Of a stretch of DNA of 64,000 bases, positions 52,993 through 61,604 are shown in pieces; positions within the stretch are counted from its first letter, which is position 1, and the number at the start of each line of letters is the position of its first letter. The notes under the pieces are model-generated. The model had not been told where the DNA came from. It saw nothing but the letters and a program-made list of their open reading frames with translations, and did no database searches. Both the position numbers and the translations under genes were made by a program. The DNA lies in contig NZ_JANCLX010000011.1 of assembly GCF_024295805.1 (NCBI RefSeq), positions 1 through 64,000 of the forward strand, in the 5' to 3' direction. The DNA comes from Streptomyces cucumeris (GTDB taxonomy: Bacteria; Actinomycetota; Actinomycetes; Streptomycetales; Streptomycetaceae).

Positions 52993-54579
52993 GTGCCATC
53001 AGCGTCCCCTGCTGCCGCCCCCGACACCGTCCTGGTCGTCGACTTCGGCGCGCAGTACGCCCAGCTCATCGCCCGCCGGGTCCGCGAAGCCCGCGTCTAC
53101 AGCGAGATCGTCCCGTCCACCATGCCGGTGGAGGAGATGCTCGCCAGGAACCCCAAGGCGATCATCCTGTCCGGCGGACCGTCGTCGGTCTACGCCGAGG
53201 GCGCGCCCAGCGTCGACCGTTCGCTCTTCGAGGCCGGGATCCCGGTCTTCGGCATGTGCTACGGCTTCCAGCTCATGGCCGTCGCGCTCGGCGGCACCGT
53301 GGACAACACCGGTGCCCGGGAGTACGGCCGTACCCCGCTGACCGTGTCCAAGCCCGGCTCCACCCTCTTCGCGGGCACCCCCGAGGAGCAGTCGGTGTGG
53401 ATGTCGCACGGCGACGCCTGCTCGGCCGCCCCGGCGGGCTTCGCGGTCACCGCCTCCACCGATGTGGTGCCGGTCGCCGCCTTCGAATGCGACGAGCGCA
53501 AGCTCTACGGCGTACAGCACCACCCCGAGGTGATGCACTCCACCCACGGCCAGCAGGTGCTGGAGCACTTCCTCTACCGGGGCGCCGGGCTGGAGCCCAC
53601 CTGGACCACCACCAATGTGGTCGAGGAGTCCGTCGCGGCCATCCGTGAGCAGGTCGGCACCAAGCGCGCGATCTGCGGGCTGTCCGGCGGGGTGGACTCC
53701 GCCGTCGCCGCCGCCCTCGTCCAGAAGGCCATCGGCGACCAGCTCACCTGCGTCTACGTGGACCACGGCCTGATGCGCAAGGGCGAGTCGGAGCAGGTCG
53801 AGAAGGACTTCGTGGCGGCCACCGGCGTCCAGCTCAAGGTCGTCGACGCCGAGGAGCGGTTCCTGTCCGCGCTCGCCGGGGTCTCCGACCCCGAGGAGAA
53901 GCGGAAGATCATCGGCCGGGAGTTCATCCGGGTCTTCGAGCAGGCCCAGGCCGAGCTGGTGGCCGAGGCGGGCGCCGCGGGCGAGGCCGTGGAGTTCCTG
54001 GTGCAGGGCACCCTCTACCCCGATGTGGTGGAGTCCGGCGGCGGCGCCGGCACCGCCAACATCAAGTCCCACCACAATGTGGGCGGCCTCCCCGAGGACC
54101 TCGAGTTCAAGCTGGTGGAGCCGCTGCGCCGGCTGTTCAAGGACGAGGTGCGCAACGTCGGCCAGGAGCTCGGGCTGCCGGACGAGATCGTCCACCGTCA
54201 GCCCTTCCCGGGCCCCGGGCTCGGTATCCGCATCGTCGGCGAGGTCACCAAGGACCGGCTGGACCTGCTGCGCGAGGCCGACGCCATCGCCCGTGAGGAG
54301 CTGACCGCCGCCGGTCTGGACCGCGAGATCTGGCAGTGCCCGGTCGTCCTCCTCGCCGATGTCCGCTCGGTCGGCGTCCAGGGCGACGGCCGCACCTATG
54401 GCCACCCCATCGTGCTGCGCCCGGTCTCCTCCGAGGACGCCATGACGGCCGACTGGTCGCGGCTCCCGTACGACGTGCTGTCGCGGATCTCCACCCGCAT
54501 CACCAACGAGGTGGACGAGGTGAACCGGGTCGTCCTGGACATCACCAGCAAGCCGCCCGGCACCATCGAGTGGGAGTGA
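52993..54579 (+). CDS. guaA: GMP synthase (glutamine-hydrolysing)
   Basis: This 528-residue enzyme aminates XMP to GMP. The N-terminal class I amidotransferase has the catalytic Cys in 'VFGMCYGFQLMAVALGG' and His/Glu in 'YGVQHHPEVMHS'. The ATP pyrophosphatase domain has the PP-loop 'GLSGGVDSAVAAAL' near residue 230. The C-terminal dimerisation domain has 'HRQPFPGPGLGIRI' and 'DVRSVGVQGDGRTY'. The start is GTG 52993 after GGAAGG. A longer frame from 52936 is noncoding-like. A 14-bp terminator hairpin follows. Confidence 0.97.
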   Translation: MPSASPAAAPDTVLVVDFGAQYAQLIARRVREARVYSEIVPSTMPVEEMLARNPKAIILSGGPSSVYAEGAPSVDRSLFEAGIPVFGMCYGFQLMAVALGGTVDNTGAREYGRTPLTVSKPGSTLFAGTPEEQSVWMSHGDACSAAPAGFAVTASTDVVPVAAFECDERKLYGVQHHPEVMHSTHGQQVLEHFLYRGAGLEPTWTTTNVVEESVAAIREQVGTKRAICGLSGGVDSAVAAALVQKAIGDQLTCVYVDHGLMRKGESEQVEKDFVAATGVQLKVVDAEERFLSALAGVSDPEEKRKIIGREFIRVFEQAQAELVAEAGAAGEAVEFLVQGTLYPDVVESGGGAGTANIKSHHNVGGLPEDLEFKLVEPLRRLFKDEVRNVGQELGLPDEIVHRQPFPGPGLGIRIVGEVTKDRLDLLREADAIAREELTAAGLDREIWQCPVVLLADVRSVGVQGDGRTYGHPIVLRPVSSEDAMTADWSRLPYDVLSRISTRITNEVDEVNRVVLDITSKPPGTIEWE

Positions 54580-54601
54580 CCCACCCCGATCGCCAGGCCC
54601 G

Positions 54602-54632
54602 CGCCGCCGTCCCTGCTCCAGGGGCGGCGGCG
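54602..54632 (+). terminator. Terminator of guaA
   Basis: CGCCGCCGTCCCTG (54602-54615) and CAGGGGCGGCGGCG (54619-54632) pair over 14 bp with one G-U position and a 3-nt loop, 22 bp after the guaA stop. Confidence 0.82.
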
Positions 54633-54731
54633 TCGCCGTTCCCGCCGTGGGCACGGATCGTGCGCAACGGTCTGGCCTCCCGCTCTACCCGGAGGTAGCT
54701 TCCGCTGCGAGCACCCCCAGGAGCGCGAGGA

Positions 54732-55556
54732 GTGAGCGAGCCGCCCATGAACAGCCCCATGCCGATGCCCCGGCCGGCGCCCGAGCCGATACCCACCGAC
54801 AAGCTGCACATCACCATGCCGCCGCAGCACGCCTCGCCCGGCGAGGAGCGGCGCCACCGCAAGGAGCGGCTCGCCGCGGCGCTGCGGCTGTTCGGACGGT
54901 ACGGCTACGAGGAGGGGGTCTCGGGCCACATCACCGTCCGCGACCCGGAGTTGGCCGACTGCTTCTGGGTGAACCCCTTCGGCATGCCGTTCGGTCACGT
55001 CAGGGCCCAGGACCTGATCCTGGTCAACGAGGCGGGCCAGGTGGTCGAGGGCCGCTACCACGTCAACCAGGCGGCGTTCGTCATTCACTCCCACGTGCAC
55101 CGGGCTCGGCCGGGCGCGGTGGCCGTCGCGCACAGCCGCTCGGTGCACAGCCGGGCGCTGTCCTCGCTCGGCGAGCGGCTCGAACCGCTCAACCAGGAGG
55201 TGTGCGCGTTCTTCGAGGACCATGCGCTCTACGACGCGTCCACCGGAGTGGTGGTGGACGATGACGAGGCGCGCCGGATCGCCGCCGCGCTCGGCACCCA
55301 CAAGGCCCTCATCCTGCGCAATCGCGGTCTGCTGACGGTGGGCGACTCGGTCGACGCCGCCGCGTGGTGGTTCATCACGATGGAGCGGTCGTGCCAGGCG
55401 CAGCTCGCCGCGAAGGCGGCGGGGGAGCCGGTGCCCATCGGTGACGAGGACGCGGCGCGGCTCCGGGAGCAGCTCGGGAACGATCTTGTGGCGTGGATCA
55501 ACTATCAGCCGCTGTATCTCCAGATCACCCGCGCCGAGCCGGACCTGTTGACCTGA
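54732..55556 (+). CDS. Class II aldolase/adducin family protein
   Basis: This 274-residue protein starts at GTG 54732 (AGGAG 9 nt upstream). It has the class II aldolase/adducin fold: 'YGYEEGVSGHITVRDPE' near 58, 'FWVNPFGMPFGHVRAQDLIL' near 78, the metal-binding His cluster 'IHSHVHRARPGAVAVAHSRS' near 118, and 'LILRNRGLLTVGDSVDAAAW' near 196. The family includes fuculose-phosphate aldolases and decarboxylases, as well as proteins with no known activity. No sugar pathway is adjacent, so the substrate is unknown. Confidence 0.88.
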   Translation: MSEPPMNSPMPMPRPAPEPIPTDKLHITMPPQHASPGEERRHRKERLAAALRLFGRYGYEEGVSGHITVRDPELADCFWVNPFGMPFGHVRAQDLILVNEAGQVVEGRYHVNQAAFVIHSHVHRARPGAVAVAHSRSVHSRALSSLGERLEPLNQEVCAFFEDHALYDASTGVVVDDDEARRIAAALGTHKALILRNRGLLTVGDSVDAAAWWFITMERSCQAQLAAKAAGEPVPIGDEDAARLREQLGNDLVAWINYQPLYLQITRAEPDLLT

Positions 55557-55674
55557 CACCCTCCGCGGTGCGGCACAATTCCCTCTCGTCACATGTCAGT
55601 TGGCGCCGCCCGGACCGGTCCGGAAACCGAACGTCGGTGCCGAACCAGTACGAACGAACGACGGAGCGACCCTC

Positions 55675-56961
55675 GTGGCGGTGGAGACGGCGGAGAACGC
55701 CGCGACGGTGGAGGGGCACCCGCACGGGCCCGGCCACACCGGCTGTGAATGCCCCCAGGGCGCCCGTGAGGGCCATCGCAGGGCGGTGGCCGCGTTCGTG
55801 GCCATGCGGGAGCGGTTCGCGGCCGGAGAGGGCCTTCCGGCGGCGCTGGCGCATTCTGCCGGGGCCTCCCGGCAGTGGGTCTCCGACGAACTGGCCCAGG
55901 CCGCCCGTACGGTCGTCGACAGCGGGCGCGCCGAGTGCACCGCATGGCGTGACGCGGTGTGGCGGCGCACGCTGCTGGTGGTGTGGGGCGCGGTCGCGGC
56001 GCTGCTGATCGGGCAGTTGGCCACCGCGCTCGGCACCGGCTGGTCGGTGGCCAGGACCGCCGGGATCGCGGCTGCCGCCGTCACCGCCGCCCTGCTGACC
56101 CTCACCGCCCGGCTGCACCACGGCGCGGGCGGTCCACTCGCCCCGCTGGTCGGCGAGGACAACCGGCTCTCCACCTCCCGTACGGTCGCCGCCGCCTGGC
56201 TGGCGTTCGCCGTGTTCGCGGTGCTCGTCCTCGGCGGTGAACTGGCCCTCGACCCGGGCGACCGGCCCCGGCTGACCGACGGCCTGGCGGTCGGCCGGGT
56301 CGCCGCGCTGCTCACCGTCACCGGGCTGACCTGCCTGGCCGCCGTGATGGCCCGGCTGGTGGTGGCCGCCCGGGTACGGGCGCAGCGGCTCCAGAAGGTG
56401 CGCGCGGTCCGGCCGCGCGCCGCCGATCTGCTCACCGACGACGCGGGCCGCGGCAGCTTCGCCGACGCGCAGTACGTCGTGGTCCACACCGCCGCGCTCG
56501 CGTTCACCGCCGTCCGGCTGGCGCGCGAGCCGTGGCGGCTGCCCGATCTGCCGTGGGGGTTGGCCCTGCTGACGGTCGTCTCCACCCTGATGTACCTGGC
56601 CGGGAAGTACACGGAGGGCGGGCGCCCCACCGTGCTGTCGGTGGTGCGGGTCCGCCCCGAGGAGGGCGGCATCGACCGCGACGCCCCGATCCGCACCGGT
56701 GACGACATCGAGATCCGCGGCAACGGCTTCGTACCGCCGGGCGCCCAGGACCCGGACCGGCTGGCCCGGATGGTGGTCCGGATCGGCGCGGTGCACGTCC
56801 ATGTACCGCTGGTGCCGGTGGCCGGGGGGTTCGGCAATCCGACGGACACCGCGCTGACCGTGCCGGTGCCGGTGGATGTGGAACCGGGCCGGGTGGAGGT
56901 GCAGGTGGTCACGGCCGCGGGCGCCGAGACCAACCGCTATCTGATCGACGTGCTCGACTGA
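55675..56961 (+). CDS. Multi-span membrane protein of unknown function
   Basis: This 428-residue protein starts at GTG 55675 with GGAG upstream. After a His/Gly-rich tail ('HPHGPGHTGCECPQG') and a soluble helical segment, it has membrane spans near 100-165 ('LLVVWGAVAALLIGQLATAL', 'AGIAAAAVTAALLTLTA'), near 180-240 ('VAAAWLAFAVFAVLVLG', 'AALLTVTGLTCLAAVMARLV') and near 300. The C-terminus is a soluble beta-type domain ('IRTGDDIEIRGNGFVPPGAQ', 'ALTVPVPVDVEPGRVEVQVV') resembling an IPT/TIG domain. No function is known. Confidence 0.75.
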   Translation: MAVETAENAATVEGHPHGPGHTGCECPQGAREGHRRAVAAFVAMRERFAAGEGLPAALAHSAGASRQWVSDELAQAARTVVDSGRAECTAWRDAVWRRTLLVVWGAVAALLIGQLATALGTGWSVARTAGIAAAAVTAALLTLTARLHHGAGGPLAPLVGEDNRLSTSRTVAAAWLAFAVFAVLVLGGELALDPGDRPRLTDGLAVGRVAALLTVTGLTCLAAVMARLVVAARVRAQRLQKVRAVRPRAADLLTDDAGRGSFADAQYVVVHTAALAFTAVRLAREPWRLPDLPWGLALLTVVSTLMYLAGKYTEGGRPTVLSVVRVRPEEGGIDRDAPIRTGDDIEIRGNGFVPPGAQDPDRLARMVVRIGAVHVHVPLVPVAGGFGNPTDTALTVPVPVDVEPGRVEVQVVTAAGAETNRYLIDVLD

Positions 56962-57076
56962 CCGTGACCCGGGCGAGCGGCCGGAACCGGATGGATGACC
57001 CCGGTTCCGGCTGAGTCATATCCGCCGTCCGCTCCGTATGGAATCGTTGAGTCGTCAACGGGAGAGGGCGGTCGCC

Positions 57077-57646
57077 ATGAGGCATGCGGATCGCACGGTC
57101 GGAAGCGGTCCCGCGGGCAGTGCGGGAAGCGTCAACGGTATCGGTGACCTGGGCGGTCCACCGCTCGGAGTGCGGGCCACGGCCGCCCACTACGCGCTGC
57201 TGCCGCTGCGGCTCTTCCTCGGTGTCACCTTCGTCTACGCGGGGATCGACAAGCTCACCGACCCGACCTTCCTGGCCGACGCCGGACCGGGTTCGATCGG
57301 CGCCCTGATGGGCCAGGTCCGCGACACCTCGGCCGTCCCCTGGCTGATCGACCAGAGCCTCAAGGACCCCTCCGCGTTCGGCTACGCCATCGCCTGCGGT
57401 GAACTGGCCGTGGGACTGGGCGTGCTGGTCGGTCTGCTGGCCCGACTGGCCGCGTTCGGCGGGGCGGCGATCTCGCTCAGCCTGTGGCTGACGGTGAGCT
57501 GGCAGACCACGCCGTACTACTACGGCAACGACCTGATGTACCTGATGGCGTGGCTGCCGCTGGTGCTGGCCGGTGCGCCGTATCTGTCGCTGGACGCGGC
57601 GATCGCCAGGCGCCGCCGCGGGCGCGCCTCCCCGTACTACCTGTAG
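57077..57646 (+). CDS. DoxX family membrane protein
   Basis: This 189-residue protein starts at ATG 57077 with GGGAGAGGG upstream. Four hydrophobic segments follow an N-terminal tail: 'LLPLRLFLGVTFVYAGIDKL', 'GYAIACGELAVGLGVLVGL', 'AAFGGAAISLSLWLTVS' and 'DLMYLMAWLPLVLAGAP'. 'FLGVTFVYAGIDKLTDP' is the usual DoxX signature. DoxX proteins have roles in thiol or redox chemistry in some actinobacteria, but this one is not assigned. Its stop is followed by a repeat-rich gap. Confidence 0.85.
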   Translation: MRHADRTVGSGPAGSAGSVNGIGDLGGPPLGVRATAAHYALLPLRLFLGVTFVYAGIDKLTDPTFLADAGPGSIGALMGQVRDTSAVPWLIDQSLKDPSAFGYAIACGELAVGLGVLVGLLARLAAFGGAAISLSLWLTVSWQTTPYYYGNDLMYLMAWLPLVLAGAPYLSLDAAIARRRRGRASPYYL

Positions 57647-57989
57647 GGCGTGGCCGCGCGTCGTGCCGGATCAGCCCGAGGCGTCCGGGGCACCTCCGGA
57701 CGGAGTCCGGGGCATGCCCGGACGCTCCGGGCGTCGCGGGCCCGGCGGGACTTCGCGCACATGCTCTACCCCCGGTCGGTCAGGCCCGGCCGGTGGCAGG
57801 CGTCCTGGTGTGGCCGGTCAGCCCGCAAGGCGTCGGACCGGCTTCCTGGCAGAGGGCATCTCCCGCCGCCTGGCCGGGGCGGATCGCACGGCGAAGGGTT
57901 GCCCCTCCACGCGGCGGGGCGCGGTGCCGGGCGTCGTGCCGCGGACCCGCGGGGTCCGGACGACACGGCCCGGCAGCCCACCGGAGGGG
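57647..57989. other. Gap with repeated GTCCGG hairpins
   Basis: Around 57680-57745 several short inverted copies of CGTCCGGG and CTCCGGAC lie close together and can form alternative hairpins. The rest of the 343 bases is GC-rich. No gene is supported. Confidence 0.45.
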
Positions 57990-58205
57990 TCAGGGCGTCT
58001 CGCGCTCGGCCGTCCGACGGCGCCGCAGCCCGTGCGTCAGCGCCGACACCACCCCGGCCAGACAGAGCCCGAACACGGCCGACGGCAGCAGCACCAGCGG
58101 GCGTACGTCCCACTCCCCGGCCGCGTCCAGCGCGTAGGCGAGCGCCACGCCGAGCATCACCAGCCCGGCCACCAGCTTGCCCGGTTCGAACGGATGCTTC
58201 CTCAT
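57990..58205 (-). CDS. Small two-span membrane protein
   Basis: This 71-residue protein starts at ATG 58205, overlapping the stop of the PspC gene (ATGA). Two spans, 'LVAGLVMLGVALAYALDAAG' and 'PLVLLPSAVFGLCLAGVVSA', are followed by a basic tail. It is coupled to the PspC-domain protein and may be an accessory subunit. No family is recognised. Confidence 0.82.
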   Translation of the reverse strand: MRKHPFEPGKLVAGLVMLGVALAYALDAAGEWDVRPLVLLPSAVFGLCLAGVVSALTHGLRRRRTAERETP

Positions 58206-59515
58206 GACCGCTTCACCTCCACGTTCCCCAGGCCGACCTCCAGCGTCAGCTTCAGCGTGCCGCGTGGCTTCTCGCCGCCGGACGGGGCCAGCGTCTCCTT
58301 CCGGTCCCGGTCGGGCTCGACGTCCATGTCCCGCCCGCCGTCGCCCGGCAGCCGGATGTCCCCGAGGCCGGTGTGCGCGCTGACCTCGACGCGGGCATCC
58401 CGCGGAACCGTGACTTCCAGCTTGCCCGCGCCCACCTCGGCCCGGGTGGTCACCGTGGTGCCCGCCTTCAGCGCCAGCCGGTCCAGCTTCAGTTCACCGA
58501 CGCCGCCGCCCATCTCGTAGCCGTCCCGGACCGCGGCGGCCGAGGCGGGGGCCCAGGTCGTATGCGACCAGTGCGGGGTGACGGACTTGGGGAGCACCGC
58601 GGCACCCGCCAGCAGCCCACAGGTGATCACCGCGAGCAGCACCGTGCCGGACCCGGTCCTGCCGTACCGCGAGCTGAGCACCATCGAGAGCCCGAAGACC
58701 CCCAGCGCGCCCGCGAATCCGACCTCCAGGCTGGTGCCCAGCGGATGGCCGGACCACATCAGCCGCGCGCCCAGCACCCCGGCGGCGACGGCGAGTACGA
58801 AGGTCCAGCCGCCGATCGAGCCCCGCTGGCGCACCTGGTGGGCCCGGTCGGTCACCGCGTCCCTGACCCGGTCGTACGCGCTGCTCTCCGCGGGGCCCTC
58901 TTCCGGCCCCCACAGATAGCCCGAGGCGGCGCCCACCGGTCCGGTGGTGCCGTCCTTGACAATCGGATCCCGCCACCAGGAGGGCCCGGGACCGCCCCGG
59001 GTGGGCGGGGCCTGGGTCTCGGGGGGCGCGTCCGCGACCGCCTGCGCGGTGGCCGGATCGACCGCGCCCTCGCTCTCCACCTGGCGCCGGTGGTGCGACC
59101 AGTACGCCGCGCCCGAGGCGGCGAGGGTCAGCATGACCGCGAAATACATCACGCTGCCCTGGTTGAGCATCGACAGGAACAGCCCGCAGCCGACCAGCGC
59201 GACCAGCACCGCGGTGAGCCCCGGCCCCTCCACCCGGCCGGACAGCAGCTTGCGCCCCTCGTTCTCCTCCTCGCCGTGCATCGGCACCAGCAGCCAGCAG
59301 AAGCCGTAGACGATCAGACCGAACCCGCCCGAGACGGCGAGCACCGACAGCACCACCCGGAAGATCACCGGGTCCAGGTCGCAGAACCGGCCGAGCCCAC
59401 CGCACACCCCGGAGATCACTTTGTGGTCACGACTGCGCCGAAGGGGTGGCTGCCCGTACGGGCGGGAACCGGGCAGCCCGTCGGCTCCGTCCGCAACAGT
59501 GGGTGTATCGGTCAT
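58202..59515 (-). CDS. PspC domain membrane protein
   Basis: This 437-residue protein has an N-terminal PspC domain (about 25-85: 'RDHKVISGVCGGLGRFCDLD' then 'VLAVSGGFGLIVYGFCWLLV'), several further spans ('FVLAVAAGVLGARLMWSG', 'GTVLLAVITCGLLAGAAV'), and a C-terminal beta-solenoid-like extracellular region ('AEVGAGKLEVTVPRDARVEV', 'AHTGLGDIRLPGDGG'). PspC proteins take part in envelope-stress responses. It is divergent from a Ser/Thr kinase gene. A PspC histidine kinase lies nearby. Confidence 0.88.
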   Translation of the reverse strand: MTDTPTVADGADGLPGSRPYGQPPLRRSRDHKVISGVCGGLGRFCDLDPVIFRVVLSVLAVSGGFGLIVYGFCWLLVPMHGEEENEGRKLLSGRVEGPGLTAVLVALVGCGLFLSMLNQGSVMYFAVMLTLAASGAAYWSHHRRQVESEGAVDPATAQAVADAPPETQAPPTRGGPGPSWWRDPIVKDGTTGPVGAASGYLWGPEEGPAESSAYDRVRDAVTDRAHQVRQRGSIGGWTFVLAVAAGVLGARLMWSGHPLGTSLEVGFAGALGVFGLSMVLSSRYGRTGSGTVLLAVITCGLLAGAAVLPKSVTPHWSHTTWAPASAAAVRDGYEMGGGVGELKLDRLALKAGTTVTTRAEVGAGKLEVTVPRDARVEVSAHTGLGDIRLPGDGGRDMDVEPDRDRKETLAPSGGEKPRGTLKLTLEVGLGNVEVKRS

Positions 59516-59672
59516 ACGGCCATGGTGACAAGTGGGGGCGCGCGGCGGTATCCGGCACATCCCTGGGCCTTCCCTGAGATCGCCCCGGAGGCCGCGGCGG
59601 CTATCGTGGCCCATCGAACATATGCGGGACGCGGTAGTGGCTGCCGGGCCGGGTAAGCGGGAGGGGAACGCG

Positions 59673-61520
59673 GTGTCGGAGGAAGGGCGGCTGATAGCCG
59701 GTCGCTACCGGCTGGTCGAGAAAGTCGGCCGCGGCGGCATGGGTACGGTCTGGCGCGCCGAGGACGAACTGCTGGGCCGCCAGGTCGCGGTCAAACAGCT
59801 CCATGTCTCGATGCACCTGACCGACGACGAACTGACGACGCTGCACGAGCGCACCCGCCGTGAGGCGCGCAGCGCGGCCCGTATCACCCACCCCAACGTG
59901 GTGGTGGTCCATGACGTCGTGGACCACGAGGGGTTGCCGTGCATCGTCATGGAGTACGTGCCCTCCACGACCCTGGCCGATCTGCTCAAGGACGGCGGCA
60001 CGGTGTCGCCCGCCGACGCCGCCCGTATCGGCCGCGGCATGATCGCCGCGCTGCGCGCCGCGCACGCGGCGGGCGTCCTGCACCGCGACGTCAAACCCGG
60101 CAACGTACTGCTCGGTCCCCAAGGCCGGGTCGTACTCACCGACTTCGGCATCGCGATGGCCACCGGCACATCCACCCTCACCAAAACGGGTGAAGTGGTG
60201 GGCTCCATCGACTACATCGCGCCCGAACGGGTGCGCGGCCGCACCCCCGGCCCCGCCTCCGACCTGTGGGCGCTGGGGGCGACCCTCTATCAGGCCGTCG
60301 AGGGACGGGCGCCGTTCCGCAAGGCCACGGCCATCGAGACCGGTTACGCCATCGCGGTGGACCCGCTGGACCCGCCGACCCGGGCCGGGGCGCTGACCCC
60401 GCTGATCGAGGCGCTGCTCGCGAAGGATCCCGAGCACCGGCCGTCGGCCGAGGACACCGAACGGGCGCTGCGGATCCCGGCCTCGGAGGCCGAGACCACG
60501 GCGCTGCCGATACCGGGCTTCGGCCCGGTCACGGGTGAGTCACCGTCGGGGTCCTCCACCCATGTGACCGCGGGGCCCGGTACGCCGCCCACGTCGTACA
60601 CCCCGCCCACGCCCCATACACCGCCGACGCCCCACACCCCGCCCACGGCGTACACGCACCACACGCCGCCGACGTCGCACGGGCCGCATACGCCGCCCAC
60701 GTCGCATGGGCCGCACACCCCGCCGACGTCGCACGGGCCGCACACGCCGCCCACGTCGCATGCACCGCATACGCCGCCCAACTCCGCCTTCGCCGCCCAC
60801 GGGTCGGCCGCGCCCCCGGGGCCCGGACACCCGGACTCCGTTGCGGCGCACGGCGATTCCGGGTCCACGCCGCTGCCGAAGAAGAGCCGCAGGTCGCAGT
60901 GGATCGCCGCGGGCTCCGCACTGTCCGTCGTGGCGGTCGCGGCCGGTATCTACGTCTTTGGTCTGGACAAGGAGCTGCCCGGCGTCCAGGGGTCGGGGGA
61001 CAACGCGGGCGCCCCCTCGGCGCCCCGCACCACCGAGCAGCCCGCCTACACCCCGCCGCCGACCCCCGAGGGCTACCACGTGGTGAAGGAGAAGCAGCTC
61101 GGCGTCTCCTTCCCGGTGCCGGACGGGTGGACCAAGGACACCGGCTCCGAAAGCGCCGTCGATGGCACCCAGGAGGTCCGTTACCTGGCCCCCGAGGGGC
61201 TGGTCCGGCTTCAGATCGACGTCCTGGACCTGGCGCCCAAGGACCAGGTCTCGCACTTCGAGGAGCTCGAGCAGGGGTTCCAGAAGGGCTATCCGATCTA
61301 CCACCGGATGCGCCTGCAGAAGACCAAGTTCCGGGACCAGGCCGCGGCGGTGTGGGAGTTCAGGTTCCAGGGCAAGGAGCGGATGTTCCGTGCCATCGAC
61401 CTCGGCTTCGGCAAGGAAGGCGGCTATCAGTACGCCCTCTACATCAGCGCGCCGGACGCGGACTGGTCGAAGTACCGACCGGTCTTCGACGCGGTCCGCG
61501 AGGGCTTCGTCATCAAGTGA
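59673..61520 (+). CDS. Membrane Ser/Thr protein kinase with tandem-repeat linker
   Basis: This 615-residue kinase starts at GTG 59673 with GAGGGG upstream. The kinase domain (about 10-275) has 'GRGGMGTVWRAEDE', 'QVAVKQLHV', 'HRDVKPGNVLL', 'LTDFGIAMAT' and 'GSIDYIAPERVRG'. The linker contains four 9-residue 'HTPPTSHGP' units (60660-60767). A single TM ('WIAAGSALSVVAVAAGIYVF') leads to an extracellular domain with 'PEGYHVVKEKQLGVSFPVPD', similar in style to the two kinases at 43.4-46.9 kb. An upstream ATG (59622) lacks an SD. Confidence 0.92.
   Translation: MSEEGRLIAGRYRLVEKVGRGGMGTVWRAEDELLGRQVAVKQLHVSMHLTDDELTTLHERTRREARSAARITHPNVVVVHDVVDHEGLPCIVMEYVPSTTLADLLKDGGTVSPADAARIGRGMIAALRAAHAAGVLHRDVKPGNVLLGPQGRVVLTDFGIAMATGTSTLTKTGEVVGSIDYIAPERVRGRTPGPASDLWALGATLYQAVEGRAPFRKATAIETGYAIAVDPLDPPTRAGALTPLIEALLAKDPEHRPSAEDTERALRIPASEAETTALPIPGFGPVTGESPSGSSTHVTAGPGTPPTSYTPPTPHTPPTPHTPPTAYTHHTPPTSHGPHTPPTSHGPHTPPTSHGPHTPPTSHAPHTPPNSAFAAHGSAAPPGPGHPDSVAAHGDSGSTPLPKKSRRSQWIAAGSALSVVAVAAGIYVFGLDKELPGVQGSGDNAGAPSAPRTTEQPAYTPPPTPEGYHVVKEKQLGVSFPVPDGWTKDTGSESAVDGTQEVRYLAPEGLVRLQIDVLDLAPKDQVSHFEELEQGFQKGYPIYHRMRLQKTKFRDQAAAVWEFRFQGKERMFRAIDLGFGKEGGYQYALYISAPDADWSKYRPVFDAVREGFVIK
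60660..60767 (+). repeat. Four 27-bp tandem repeats in the kinase linker
   Basis: Units start at 60660, 60687, 60714 and 60741. Units 1/3 and 2/4 are more alike (GACGTCGCACGGG versus CACGTCGCATG), implying a 54-bp duplication. Each unit encodes HTPPTSHGP or close variants. A partial unit follows. Confidence 0.82.
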
Positions 61521-61604
61521 CCCCCGGTTCGGTCCCGGCCACTCCGGGATCGATCAGGGGCGACCCTGATACCGCGGCCGCCCCGGCCGTGTGACGATCG
61601 GGGC

